From the NCBI GenBank assembly GCA_050250955.1, contig JBFWNR010000004.1, positions 592,362-656,361 of the forward strand: DNA of 64,000 nucleotides, given 5' to 3'. Under the pieces are notes generated by a model. It ran no database searches, was not told where the DNA came from, and saw nothing but the letters and a program-made list of their open reading frames with translations. Both the position numbers and the translations under genes were made by a program. Numbering within the stretch: the stretch's first letter is position 1; each line of letters opens with the position of its first letter. Source of the DNA: CAWAYR01 sp050250955 (GTDB taxonomy: Bacteria > Acidobacteriota > Vicinamibacteria > Vicinamibacterales > UBA2999). Below, piece by piece: positions 25,771-36,285 of this stretch.

Positions 25771-27105
25771 GTGCTGTCGCGCCTCGCCGGACCGCTGGCC
25801 GCCATGGCCGAGCGCTGGGTGCCCAGCGCGTTCGCCATCGCGGTCATCCTCACCGCCGTCGTCGCCGGGGCGGCGGCGCTGCTCACCGGCGCCTCGCCGC
25901 ACGTCATCCTGAGCGGATGGGGCAACGGGTTCTGGACGCTCAGTCCGTTTGCGATGCAGATGTCGCTGGTCGTCCTGACCGGCTACCTCGTCTCGACCAC
26001 CCCGCTGGTCGACCGGCTGTTCTCCCGACTGGCACGGGTCGCCGGCCCGCCGTCGCGGGCCGTGGTGCTCATCGCCGCGGCGTCGATGGCGCTGGCGTGG
26101 ATCCACTGGGGGCTGAGCCTGGTGGGCGGCGCGATGCTGCTCCGCCACGTCGCCCGGGCGCAGCCGCGGGCCGACTACCGGCTGCTGGTCACCTGCGCCT
26201 ACCTCGGCATGGGGACGACGTGGCATGCCGGGCTGAGCGGGTCGGTGCCGCTGCTCATGGCGACGCCCGGGCACTTCCTCGAGCCGACCACCGGCCTGGT
26301 GCCGCTGTCGCAGACGACCTTCAGCGGCTTCAACCTTGCGCTCGTGGCCATCGTCGCCGCCGTCATGCTCGTCGTCGTCGGTCGCCTGCATCCGCCGGCC
26401 ACGGCCGCGGTCGCTCCGCCTGCCGCCGTCCTGGCGCCGCCGCCGCCCCCGCCGCCGCCCGCCCCCGGCCACGGCTTCGCCGCCTGGTGCGACCGCACCC
26501 GCCTGCTGCCGCTCGGCCTCGGCCTGGCCGGCGCGACCTGGCTGGCGCTCAGGGCGCTGCAGCCGGGTCCGTTCCTCAGCCTCGACGTGCTGAATTTCCT
26601 CTTCCTGATGCTGGCGGTGCTGCTGCACCCGAATCTCGCCTCGCTGGTCGCCGCCGGCGACGCCGGCGCGCGGCTCCTCGCTGCGGTCGTGCTGCAGTTC
26701 CCGCTCTACGCCGGCATGTACGGCATCATCGACGCCACCGGCCTGGCCCGGGTGCTCGGCGAGGCGATCGCCCGCCATGCCTCGGCTCACACCCTGCCGC
26801 TGTGGCTCTACTGGTACTCGAGCCTGTTGAACTACTTCGTCCCGTCGGGCGGATCGAAGTGGGCGGTCGAAGCGCCGTTCCTCATCGACGCCGCGGCGCG
26901 GCTGGGCGTCGGGCTGGACCGGGCGGTGCTCGCCTACAGCTGGGGCGACATGGCGTCGAACCTGATCCAGCCGTTCTGGGCACTGCCGCTGCTCGCCGCC
27001 GCCGGACTCGGCTTCCGCGACATCATGGGCTACGCGGCGGTGTGCTTTCTCGTGATCTCGTGTGTGGTCTCGGCGGCCTTCTGGCTGCTGCCGCGGCTGC
27101 CCTGA
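25771..27105 (+). CDS. short-chain fatty acid permease, AtoE family
   Basis: 444 aa multi-pass membrane protein. The N-terminus MLSRLAGPLAAMAERWVPSA and segments such as FWTLSPFAMQM, YWYSSLLNYFVPSGGSKWAVE and WGDMASNLIQPFWALP are characteristic of AtoE-type transporters. The motif LNYFVPSGGSKW is the most conserved. A proline run lies in a cytoplasmic or periplasmic loop near residue 225. The GTG start is preceded by a TAGAAT box at 6 nt. Together with scoAB nearby it suggests transport plus CoA activation of short acids, although an independent promoter is likely. Confidence 0.88.
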   Translation: MLSRLAGPLAAMAERWVPSAFAIAVILTAVVAGAAALLTGASPHVILSGWGNGFWTLSPFAMQMSLVVLTGYLVSTTPLVDRLFSRLARVAGPPSRAVVLIAAASMALAWIHWGLSLVGGAMLLRHVARAQPRADYRLLVTCAYLGMGTTWHAGLSGSVPLLMATPGHFLEPTTGLVPLSQTTFSGFNLALVAIVAAVMLVVVGRLHPPATAAVAPPAAVLAPPPPPPPPAPGHGFAAWCDRTRLLPLGLGLAGATWLALRALQPGPFLSLDVLNFLFLMLAVLLHPNLASLVAAGDAGARLLAAVVLQFPLYAGMYGIIDATGLARVLGEAIARHASAHTLPLWLYWYSSLLNYFVPSGGSKWAVEAPFLIDAAARLGVGLDRAVLAYSWGDMASNLIQPFWALPLLAAAGLGFRDIMGYAAVCFLVISCVVSAAFWLLPRLP

Positions 27106-27171
27106 GCGGCGAACCGGCATGGTCGAGGTGGTAGGCTATGCTGTTGCTCTTCGCCCCGACCGAGACCACTG

Positions 27172-28665
<1,494 letters not shown>

Positions 28666-28702
28666 CGGCCGCCGCGGGCGCTCCGTGGCGCCTGACCTTC
28701 GG

Positions 28703-28708
28703 TAGAAT
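28703..28708 (+). promoter_or_regulatory. candidate leaderless -10 element of the 82-aa membrane protein
   Basis: TAGAAT with a 6-nt gap to ATG 28715. Confidence 0.45.
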
Positions 28709-28714
28709 CGACCC

Positions 28715-28963
28715 ATGCAGGCGCCCGCGCCGATCGACGCCATTCCGGTCACCCCGGTGGTGCGTACGGGGATCCAGGAGCCGGCCGCGGAAGTCGGGAT
28801 GATCGACGTCGCCGTCGCCGCCTTCGGCCTCACCGGCGTGATCATGGCCGCCGCGCTGGCCGCCGGGCTGCTCGCCGGCATCGCCTACGTGTGGTTCCGC
28901 CGTCGTCACGCCGTGACGACGATCGAGGCGCGCGGCCACAACCACAACTTCCTGCGCTACTAG
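28715..28963 (+). CDS. small single-pass membrane protein, hypothetical
   Basis: 82 aa. The N-terminal 30 residues are Pro/Val-rich and polar. One transmembrane helix (about residues 32-57, AVAAFGLTGVIMAAALAAGL) is followed by a basic FRRRH stop-transfer, so the C-terminus is likely cytoplasmic. The tail ends HNHNFLRY. It has its own -10-like box and is convergent with the amidase gene, 17 bp away. I do not recognise the family. Codon pattern and promoter support a real gene. Confidence 0.6.
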   Translation: MQAPAPIDAIPVTPVVRTGIQEPAAEVGMIDVAVAAFGLTGVIMAAALAAGLLAGIAYVWFRRRHAVTTIEARGHNHNFLRY

Positions 28964-28980
28964 CTGCTCCGCCGGTGCCG

Positions 28981-30801
28981 TCAGCCGGTGGCGACGGCGG
29001 TCTGTCGTTTCAAGGCGCGCCGGTAGCGCAGCACCGCAGCGTGGAGCGCCTCGGCGATGCGTTGGCGGTAGGCCGCCGTTCTCACCAGCGCCGCTTCAGG
29101 CTTGTTGGTGAGAAACGCCACTTCGGCGAGGACGCTGGGCATACCGGCGCCGATGAGCACGACAAACGGCGCCTTCTTCACGCCGCGGCTGCGCAGGCCG
29201 CTGTTGGCGCCGGCGAGGCGCGTCGTCATCGCGTCCTGCACCATCCCGGCGAGGTCGCGCGACTCGTCGAGCTTGTTGTTGAGGGCGATGGCCCGGACGA
29301 TCCCCGGCAGGTTGTGCATCGCCCGATTCGACGTCGAATTCTCGCGGGCCGCCACCGACTCGGCGTCGGGGCTCGACGCGAAGCTCAGATAGTAGGTCTC
29401 GACACCACGCGCGGCGCTGTTGCGGCTGGCGTTGGCGTGGATCGACAGGAAGAGGTCGGCGCTCTCCCGGTTGGCGATCGCCGTGCGCTGCTCGAGCGAA
29501 ACGAAGACGTCGGTGCGGCGGGTGAGCACCACGTCGAGGCCGGGCTCCTTCTTCAACAGCCGTTCGAGGCGCAGGGCGATGTCGAGCACCACCGCCGCCT
29601 CGGTGGTGCCGTGGGCCTTGGTCCCCGGGTCGTGGCCGCCGTGCCCGGGATCGATGACGATCCGCGACACCCCGAGTCCGAGCTGGCGCGACAGCGAGAA
29701 CGTGCCGTCGGTGTTGGCGGCCGGATCCGCGGGCGGCGGCGCCGGGCCCGACGCCGGGTTGGCCGCCGGCACGACATCGGCGGTCGGCGCCGGTGTCGCG
29801 GCGCTCGCCGCCGGCGGTGGTGGGGCGGCCGCCGGGCCGCCATCGACGCCCGGCGCCGCGACCGCATCCTCGTCGACGAGCTGGACCGGCGCCTCGGAGG
29901 CGACCGGCACCCGCACCACCGCGCCCGGACCGCGCTCGGCGTCGATGACGACCCGGAACGGGTTGTAGAGCGCGAAGACGCTGACCTTGGTCGTCCCGGC
30001 CAGATCCAGCACGACCCGCGTGGCGTCGGGCTGGCGGCCGACCCGGACCTGGCGGATCGCATCGTCGAGGGCGAGCGCGCTCTCGACCAGCGACGGTGCA
30101 GCGCTGACTCCCTGCAGATCGACGAAGGCGCGCGGCGGGTCGGCGAGCATCTGGTGCGTGAACAGCACCTCGCGTTCGAGCGGCAGGGTCAGCCGCACGA
30201 CGTCGGGCAGCACGGTGGGTTCGATCGTCTGCAGCGTCGGCGACCCGGCCGTCGGCGGCGCCGCAACGGCCGGTGGCACGGCAGCCGCACGCTCCGGTGC
30301 CGGCGTCGGGGTGGCCGCCGGCGGCGACGGCCCGGCGCGCCGGGCCAGGTGCCGCTGGCGATCGCTGTCCACCTGGCGCAACGTCGCCCGGGCCTTGGTC
30401 CGCAGCGAGCTCGACGGGTACTCACGCGTCAGCCACCCCACGTAGGTGGCCACCTGGGTGCGATGGGCCACCCGGCCGTAGGCGGCGTACAGCACGCCGG
30501 CGAGATCGGCGGCCTGATACAGCGCGTTGTCGCTGTAGCCGCTGGTGGGGAAGCGGCGCACGAGGCTCTCGTAGCGGCCGATCGCCCGCGTGGCGGCGGT
30601 GATGGCGCGGGCCTTGGCGGCGGCCGGGCCGTCGTCCGGCGTGCGGGCGATGGCAGTGCGGGCCGCGGCGTCGAGTGCCCGGGCGGATTCGTAGCGATCG
30701 CGAGCCGACTGGGCGCTGGCCCGGCCGGGGAGGGCGGTCAGGCACAGTCCCCCCAGCAGGGCGACGACGACGGCGCGAGACATGGGTCGCAGCATGGGCA
30801 C
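28981..30801 (-). CDS. N-acetylmuramoyl-L-alanine amidase with AMIN domain (AmiC-like)
   Basis: 606 aa from GTG 30801; ATG 30795 or 30783 could also start the signal peptide (residues ~7-30). Residues ~35-150 look like a helical TPR-type region. An AMIN domain lies around 195-295 (VVRLTLPLEREVLF, RVVLDLAGTTKVSVF), targeting it to peptidoglycan or the secretin complex. After a Pro/Ala linker the amidase_3 domain begins at ~385 (VIDPGHGGHDPGTK, with the Zn His, then GTTEAAVVLDIAL with the Zn Glu, SIHANAS, and AEVAFLTN with the catalytic Glu). It cuts the amide bond between MurNAc and the stem peptide. It lies 2 bp after ftsK, so it is a cell-division amidase by context. Confidence 0.9.
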   Translation of the reverse strand: MPMLRPMSRAVVVALLGGLCLTALPGRASAQSARDRYESARALDAAARTAIARTPDDGPAAAKARAITAATRAIGRYESLVRRFPTSGYSDNALYQAADLAGVLYAAYGRVAHRTQVATYVGWLTREYPSSSLRTKARATLRQVDSDRQRHLARRAGPSPPAATPTPAPERAAAVPPAVAAPPTAGSPTLQTIEPTVLPDVVRLTLPLEREVLFTHQMLADPPRAFVDLQGVSAAPSLVESALALDDAIRQVRVGRQPDATRVVLDLAGTTKVSVFALYNPFRVVIDAERGPGAVVRVPVASEAPVQLVDEDAVAAPGVDGGPAAAPPPPAASAATPAPTADVVPAANPASGPAPPPADPAANTDGTFSLSRQLGLGVSRIVIDPGHGGHDPGTKAHGTTEAAVVLDIALRLERLLKKEPGLDVVLTRRTDVFVSLEQRTAIANRESADLFLSIHANASRNSAARGVETYYLSFASSPDAESVAARENSTSNRAMHNLPGIVRAIALNNKLDESRDLAGMVQDAMTTRLAGANSGLRSRGVKKAPFVVLIGAGMPSVLAEVAFLTNKPEAALVRTAAYRQRIAEALHAAVLRYRRALKRQTAVATG

Positions 30802-30803
30802 CC

Positions 30804-33182
30804 TCAGCGCAACTGGACGTCGACCTCGTCGAAGTAGCTGCGGTCGACCAGCACTTCGCGGGGCTTGCTTCCCGAGGCCGCCGACACCAGGCCGTCGGCC
30901 TCCATCATGTCGACCAGCCGGGCCGCCCGGCTGAACCCGATCCGCAGCTTGCGCTGCAGCGACGAAATCGACACCTGGCCGCTCTGCACGACCATCCGCG
31001 CCGCCTCGTCGTAGAGCTCGTCCTTCTCGAATTCGAGCCCCGCCTTGTCGCTCTTCTCGTCCTCGGTGATCGAGGCGTCGAAGGTCGGCCGGCCCTGCTT
31101 GCGCAGGAAGCTGGCCAGCCGCGCCGACTCCTGTTCCGAGATGTAGGGGCCGTGCAGGCGCACGACCCGCGAGCTGGCCGGGGGCATGAACAGCATGTCG
31201 CCCTTGCCGAGCAGCTGCTCGGCGCCGTTGCCGTCGAGGATGGTCCGCGAATCGATCTTCGACGAGACGCGGAACGAGATGCGCGACGGCAGGTTGGCCT
31301 TGATGAGCCCGGTGATGACGTCGACCGACGGCCGCTGGGTGGCCAGGATGAGGTGGATGCCGACGGCGCGCGCCATCTGCGCCAGCCGGGCGATCGACTC
31401 CTCGACCTCGTTGCCGGCCACCATCATCAGGTCGGCGAGCTCGTCGACCACCACGACGATGAGCGGCAGCGTCTTGGGCAGCGGCTCGCCGTCCTCGACC
31501 TCCTTGTGCTCGATCATGTGGCGGACGTTGCGGTTGTACTGCTCGATGTTGCGGACGCCGAAGCTGGCCAGGTGCTTGTAGCGCTCCTCCATCTCGCGGA
31601 CCGCCCAGCGCAGGGCGTTGGCGGCCTTCTTCGGATCGACCACCACCGGCGAGAGCAGGTGCGGGATCTCCTCGTACATCCCCAGCTCGAGCCGCTTCGG
31701 GTCGATCATGATGAGGCGGACGTCGTCGGGCGTGGCGCGGTAGAGGATGCTGGTCAGCATGGCGTTCAGCCCGACCGACTTGCCGGTGCCGGTCGACCCG
31801 GCGATGAGCAGGTGCGGCATCGTCGCCAGGTCGGCCATGAACGGCTCGCCGTGGATGGTCTTGCCCAGGGCGATGGTCAGCTTCGAGGTCGAGCGCTGGT
31901 AGGCCTCGGACTCGAGCAGTTCACGCAGCGAGATCGCCTCGCGGTTCGGATTGGGAATCTGGATGCCGACGGTCGACTTGCCGGGGATGCGGTCGATCAG
32001 CACCGACTCGGCCTGCATCGCCAGGCACAGGTCGTCGGACAGCCCGGTGACCTTGCTGTACTTCACGCCGGCGTCGGGCTTGAACTCGAAGGTCGTCACC
32101 ACCGGCCCGGGGTGGATCTGCACGACGGCACCCTCGACCGCGAACTCCCGGCACTTCTCCTCGAGCAGGCGCGCCGACTCCATGAGCTCGCGCTCGTCGA
32201 CCTTGCGCTCGGCCTTGGCCGGGTCGAGCAGCGACGGGGGCGGCAGCGTGAAGGCGCCCTGACGCCGCTCGGCAGGCGCGCGACCGAGCGGTTCGGCGTC
32301 GGCCAGCGGCAGCGGCGCCGGGGCCGGGGCGGCGCGCTTCACCACCGGGGGCGGCGTGGGCCGCGCGGCCGGGGCCGCCGCGGGCGCGGCCGGCGGCGTC
32401 GCCGCGGCCGGGGCCGGGCGCGGCTCGACCGGCTTGGGGCGAGCCGCCGCAGCCGGCGGCTGGACGACGGCACGGGCACTGGCGTCGGCGGGTGCGGCGT
32501 CGGTCCGGCCGTGCTTGGCCAGCACGTCGCGACGCTGGCGCTGGCGGCGGCGATCGTCGAGCCAGGCGCGGCCCCGGTCGCGGAGCCCTTCGGCGCCGCG
32601 CGCGGCGTGCTCCAGCCCGAGCGCCGACATCCGCCCGAGCGAGACCTGCGTGGCCAGGACCAGCGCCAGCGCCATCAGCGTCAGGATGACGATGATCGAG
32701 CCGGTGCGATTGAGATACGCCGTGAACCACGACGCCAGCAGCGCGCCGACGAAGCCGCCGGCTTCGAAGGTGCGGGCGCCCGAGGTCGCCGCGCCGACGA
32801 GCAGGCTGAGCATGGTGCTCGAGCCGGCGAAGAGCAGCGCCATGCCGGTGGCCTTGGTGTAGAGCGCGTCCACGGGTCGGCACCAGAAGTACTGCCAGCC
32901 GGCCGCGGCGGTCAGCACCGGCAGCAGGTAGGACGCGAAGCCGACGACCTGGAACGACAGCTCGGCGAGGAACGCGCCGACCCGGCCGATGAAGTTGGCC
33001 GGCACCTCGTTGCTGCCGGTGGCGAAGAACCACGCGGCGTCGTTCGGGTCGTAGCTGGCCAGCGCGATGAGCCAGATCAGGCTCCACGCAAACAGCGCGA
33101 CGCCGACCACCTCGCTGACGCGGCGCGACACGGGGGAGGCCAGGCTCGAGGGTAACGCAACGGAAGAGACGGGCTTCGCCAC
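30804..33182 (-). CDS. ftsK: DNA translocase FtsK/SpoIIIE
   Basis: 792 aa. Four or five N-terminal transmembrane helices (residues ~20-180), an Ala/Pro-rich linker (~210-310), the RecA-like motor (~340-700) with Walker A GSTGTGKS near 461-468 and Walker B region LIMIDPKRLELGMY. The C-terminal gamma winged helix is intact (VSISSLQRKLRIGFSRAARLVDMME), so KOPS-type guidance is expected. It pumps the chromosome terminus through the septum. GTG start; 3 bp after rnj and just before the amidase, giving an rnj-ftsK-amidase transcript. Confidence 0.95.
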   Translation of the reverse strand: MAKPVSSVALPSSLASPVSRRVSEVVGVALFAWSLIWLIALASYDPNDAAWFFATGSNEVPANFIGRVGAFLAELSFQVVGFASYLLPVLTAAAGWQYFWCRPVDALYTKATGMALLFAGSSTMLSLLVGAATSGARTFEAGGFVGALLASWFTAYLNRTGSIIVILTLMALALVLATQVSLGRMSALGLEHAARGAEGLRDRGRAWLDDRRRQRQRRDVLAKHGRTDAAPADASARAVVQPPAAAARPKPVEPRPAPAAATPPAAPAAAPAARPTPPPVVKRAAPAPAPLPLADAEPLGRAPAERRQGAFTLPPPSLLDPAKAERKVDERELMESARLLEEKCREFAVEGAVVQIHPGPVVTTFEFKPDAGVKYSKVTGLSDDLCLAMQAESVLIDRIPGKSTVGIQIPNPNREAISLRELLESEAYQRSTSKLTIALGKTIHGEPFMADLATMPHLLIAGSTGTGKSVGLNAMLTSILYRATPDDVRLIMIDPKRLELGMYEEIPHLLSPVVVDPKKAANALRWAVREMEERYKHLASFGVRNIEQYNRNVRHMIEHKEVEDGEPLPKTLPLIVVVVDELADLMMVAGNEVEESIARLAQMARAVGIHLILATQRPSVDVITGLIKANLPSRISFRVSSKIDSRTILDGNGAEQLLGKGDMLFMPPASSRVVRLHGPYISEQESARLASFLRKQGRPTFDASITEDEKSDKAGLEFEKDELYDEAARMVVQSGQVSISSLQRKLRIGFSRAARLVDMMEADGLVSAASGSKPREVLVDRSYFDEVDVQLR

Positions 33183-33185
33183 CGG

Positions 33186-34877
33186 CTAGATCTCCATGAC
33201 CACGGGCAGGACCATCGGCCGGCGGCCGGTCCGTTTCTTGAGGAAGCGGCGCAGCTCGCCGCGAATCCGTTCCTTGATCAACCCCTCGTCGGTGCGCTCC
33301 TCGGCCGGGCAGTCGTCGATGACCGCGGCCAGGAACGTCGAGCCGTCCTCGAGCACGTTGCCGGCCTCGGCTTCGGGGACGAAGCCGCGCGTCACCAGCT
33401 CGGGTGCCCCCTCGCGGCGCCCGGTCTGGCGGTTGACCACGACCACCGGCACCACCAGGCCATCGGCCCCCAGGTGACGCCGATCGCGCAGCATCACGTC
33501 GTCGACGCTGCCGCTGCGGGTGCCGTCGATGAGGACGCGCCCGGTCGGCACGGTGTCGACGATCCGCCCGCCGTCGGCGTCGAAGCGGAGCCGGTGGCCG
33601 TTCTCGGCGAGCAGCACCGTGGTCGGCGCCGCCAGACCGCCGGTGACCAGCTCGGCGACGCGCGCCTGGCGGGCCAGCTGCCGGTACTCCCCGTGCACGG
33701 GCACGAGGTAGCGCGGCCGCACCAGCGAGAGCACCAGCTTGAGTTCCTCGACGCTGCCGTGCCCCGAGACGTGGACGTGCCGGGTGTCCTCGGTGACGAC
33801 CTCGACCTGCCGCCGGGCCAGGTGGTTGATCACCCGGCCGATGGCCCGCTCGTTGCCCGGGATCGCCCGCGCCGACAGCACCACGGTGTCGTCCGGTCCG
33901 AGCGAGACGTGCCGATGGTCGTCGATGGCGATGCGCGACAGCGCCGCCTGCGGTTCGCCTTGCGAGCCGGTGACCAGGCAGACGACATCGGCAGGGCGGA
34001 ACGAGGCGACGTCGGCGTCCTTGATCGCCACGCCGGTCGGCACCCGCAGATAGCCGAGACGCTGGGCGATCTGCGAGTTCTCCTGCATGCCGCGGCCGAC
34101 GAACGCGACGTGCCGATCGAACTTGGCGGCCAGGTCGACGACGATCTGCATCCGGTAGACGCTCGACGCGAACGCGGCGACCACCAGCTTGCCTTCGGTG
34201 GTGGCGAACACCTCGTCGAAGGCGTCGACGACGTCGGTTTCCGAGCCGGTCACGCCGCGCCGGTCGACGTTGGTGCTGTCGGCGAACAGCGCCAGCACGC
34301 CGGCCGCGCCCAGTTCGGCGAGGCGGCCGAGATCGGTGGGCTGGTGGTCGAGCGGCGTGTGGTCGATCTTGAAGTCGCCGGTGTGGACCAGGACGCCCTG
34401 CGGGGTGTGGAGGGCGACCGCCACGCAGTCGGGCGTGCTGTGCGTGACGCGGATGAACTCCACCGTGATCGGCCCGACGGCGACCCGGTCGCCGGGCACC
34501 ACCCGCCGGGCCCGATCGCCCAGTTCGAGGCCATGTTCGTCGAGCTTGTGTTCGACCAGCGCCAGGGTGAAGGCGGTGCCGCACACCGGGCCGTCGACCC
34601 GCGGCAGCACGTAGGGCACGGCGCCGATGTGATCCTCGTGGCCGTGGGTGAGAATCAGCGCCGCCACCCGGCCGCCGCGGCTGTCGAGGTAGTCGAGCGC
34701 CGGCACGACGAGATCGACGCCGGGCAGATCCGCCTCGGGGAACATCGAGCCGGCGTCGACGAGCAGGGTCGTCTCCCCGCACGACACGGCGAGCAGGTTG
34801 AGCCCGAACTCGCCGAGCCCGCCAAGCGGCACGACATCGACCGCAGGCGCCGCCTGCGCGTCACTCGACACGGACAT
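33186..34877 (-). CDS. rnj: ribonuclease J
   Basis: 563 aa metallo-beta-lactamase/beta-CASP nuclease with endo- and 5'-3' exoribonuclease activity. Metal motifs: THGHEDHIGA (His78, His80, Asp82, His83), THSTPD, HTGDFKID, and the beta-CASP motif VSGHGSVEEL followed by PVHGEYRQL. The C-terminal domain is complete (ending RPMVLPVVMEI). ATG 34877. The upstream gap is 170 bp, the longest on this strand here. It heads an operon with ftsK. Confidence 0.95.
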   Translation of the reverse strand: MSVSSDAQAAPAVDVVPLGGLGEFGLNLLAVSCGETTLLVDAGSMFPEADLPGVDLVVPALDYLDSRGGRVAALILTHGHEDHIGAVPYVLPRVDGPVCGTAFTLALVEHKLDEHGLELGDRARRVVPGDRVAVGPITVEFIRVTHSTPDCVAVALHTPQGVLVHTGDFKIDHTPLDHQPTDLGRLAELGAAGVLALFADSTNVDRRGVTGSETDVVDAFDEVFATTEGKLVVAAFASSVYRMQIVVDLAAKFDRHVAFVGRGMQENSQIAQRLGYLRVPTGVAIKDADVASFRPADVVCLVTGSQGEPQAALSRIAIDDHRHVSLGPDDTVVLSARAIPGNERAIGRVINHLARRQVEVVTEDTRHVHVSGHGSVEELKLVLSLVRPRYLVPVHGEYRQLARQARVAELVTGGLAAPTTVLLAENGHRLRFDADGGRIVDTVPTGRVLIDGTRSGSVDDVMLRDRRHLGADGLVVPVVVVNRQTGRREGAPELVTRGFVPEAEAGNVLEDGSTFLAAVIDDCPAEERTDEGLIKERIRGELRRFLKKRTGRRPMVLPVVMEI

Positions 34878-35047
34878 AGGAATCCCAGCCAGGCGCGAAC
34901 CTGGACGCGGCGCAGGGCGGCTCGCGACCGTCTGGCAACGGCACGCGGTTCACCCCGTCGGTCATCGGCAACCGGTCGCCGACGCACTCAACCGACGTTC
35001 CGGACGGCTGGGCGCCCCCGGAGACTTCAGGCGGGTTAGGGCGACGA
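34878..35047 (-). promoter_or_regulatory. putative long 5' leader of rnj
   Basis: 170-bp gap read toward rnj. TATAGT (35052-35047) overlaps the rsmA stop codon and could be its -10 box, giving a ~165-nt leader. A short inverted repeat CCAGG-N6-CCTGG lies about 15 nt before the rnj ATG. A 34-codon frame beginning ATG at 34965 runs through the leader and overlaps the rnj start. No tRNA or known riboswitch is seen. Confidence 0.3.
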
Positions 35048-35878
35048 CTATAGCACAGGCCGCGGTCCGGACGCGGCCAGCCAGGCGTCCGCAAGTGCCG
35101 AGAATTCAAGGAGCTGCAGTGTCTCGGGGCGCCGGCGCGGGTCGATGCCGGCGGTGCGCAGCACGGCGGCTGCGTCGAGCCCGTCGGCGGTGGCCAATGC
35201 CTTCAGCGCGTTGCCCAGGGTCTTGCGCCGCTGGGTGAACGCCGCGCGGACGAGCCTGGTCACCGCGCCGGGCGATCGCACGCCAGGCGCCAGCCCGCGG
35301 AAGCTCAGCCGGACCAGCGCCGAGTGCACCGCCGGCACCGGGCGGAACGCCCCCGGCGGCACCGCCAGCAGGGGCGTGACGTCGGCCTGGAGGGCGGTCA
35401 GCAGCGTCAGGACGCCGTACTCGGCCGTGCCCGGCGGCGCCACCAGCCGCTCGGCCACCTCGGCCTGCAGCATCAGCGTCGCGTCGCGCACCAGGTCCGG
35501 CGCCGCCCCGATCGCGAGCAGCCGAAACAGGATCGGCGTCGACAGGTTGTAGGGCAGGTTGCCGACCACCCGGACCGGGCGCGGTGTCGGCCGCGCCCAG
35601 TCGGCCATCAGCCGGTCCCAGTCCTGGTCGAGGAAGTCGCCGGCGACCACGCGAAGCGTCGGCAGCGCCCGCGCGACCAGCGCGGCGGCCAGATCGCGAT
35701 CGACCTCGATGGCCAGCACGCGGGCGGCGGCGGCGACGAGCGGCAGGGTCAGTGCCCCGCGTCCCGGGCCGATCTCGACCACGTCGTCGGCCGCGGTGAC
35801 CCCGCACGCCGCCAGCACCTTGGCCTGCCAGGCCGGCTCGAGGAAGTGCTGGCCGAAGCGCTTGCGGGCGCGCGTCAC
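35048..35878 (-). CDS. rsmA: 16S rRNA (adenine1518/1519-N6)-dimethyltransferase
   Basis: 276 aa (KsgA). Dimethylates A1518 and A1519 of 16S rRNA late in 30S assembly. SAM motifs: RKRFGQHFL at the N-terminus, VVEIGPGRGALT and the catalytic VGNLPYNLSTPIL (N-L-P-Y). GTG 35878 overlaps the metallopeptidase stop as GTGA. Last gene of DUF3467-nth-metallopeptidase-rsmA. Confidence 0.96.
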   Translation of the reverse strand: MTRARKRFGQHFLEPAWQAKVLAACGVTAADDVVEIGPGRGALTLPLVAAAARVLAIEVDRDLAAALVARALPTLRVVAGDFLDQDWDRLMADWARPTPRPVRVVGNLPYNLSTPILFRLLAIGAAPDLVRDATLMLQAEVAERLVAPPGTAEYGVLTLLTALQADVTPLLAVPPGAFRPVPAVHSALVRLSFRGLAPGVRSPGAVTRLVRAAFTQRRKTLGNALKALATADGLDAAAVLRTAGIDPRRRPETLQLLEFSALADAWLAASGPRPVL

Positions 35879-36285
35879 GGGCCGCCGCCGTCGTCGGGCT
35901 CGGGTTCGCCGCGCCAGTAGCGCTCTTCGATCGCCATGATCTCGTCCTCGCTCATGCCGAAGTAGTGGCCGAGCTCGTGGATGAGCGTCTCGCCGATCAC
36001 GCCGACGATGTCGCCGTCGACGGCGGCCTCCTCCTCGATGGGCCGCTGGTACAGCAGGACCCGGTCGGGCAGGTCGTTGCCGTGATCCCACCGTCGCTCG
36101 GTGAGCGGCGTGCCCTGGTAGAGGCCGAGGAGCGTGTCGGGCGGCGCGATGTCCATCTCGTCGAGCAGGTCCGGCGACGGCGCCTCTTCGATCACGATGG
36201 CGACGTTGCGGACGTGCGCGGCGAAGCGGGGCGGGATCGAGTCGATGGCCTCGGCGACCAGGGCCCGGAAGCGTTCCCGGGTCAT
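35875..36285 (-). CDS. metallopeptidase family protein (zincin-like)
   Basis: 136 aa. A single zinc-peptidase motif HELGHYFGMSEDE lies at about residues 100-112 (HExxH plus downstream acidic residues). N-terminal FRALVAEAIDSIPPRF is typical of the small bacterial metallopeptidase family once called DUF1025. No signal peptide, so cytoplasmic. The ATG overlaps the nth stop (ATGA), and the stop overlaps rsmA. The substrate is unknown for this family. Confidence 0.85.
   Translation of the reverse strand: MTRERFRALVAEAIDSIPPRFAAHVRNVAIVIEEAPSPDLLDEMDIAPPDTLLGLYQGTPLTERRWDHGNDLPDRVLLYQRPIEEEAAVDGDIVGVIGETLIHELGHYFGMSEDEIMAIEERYWRGEPEPDDGGGP

Noticed and set aside
34878..35047. A tRNA or small RNA gene in the gap before rnj.
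   Set aside because: No cloverleaf, no T-loop consensus and no CCA end could be placed.
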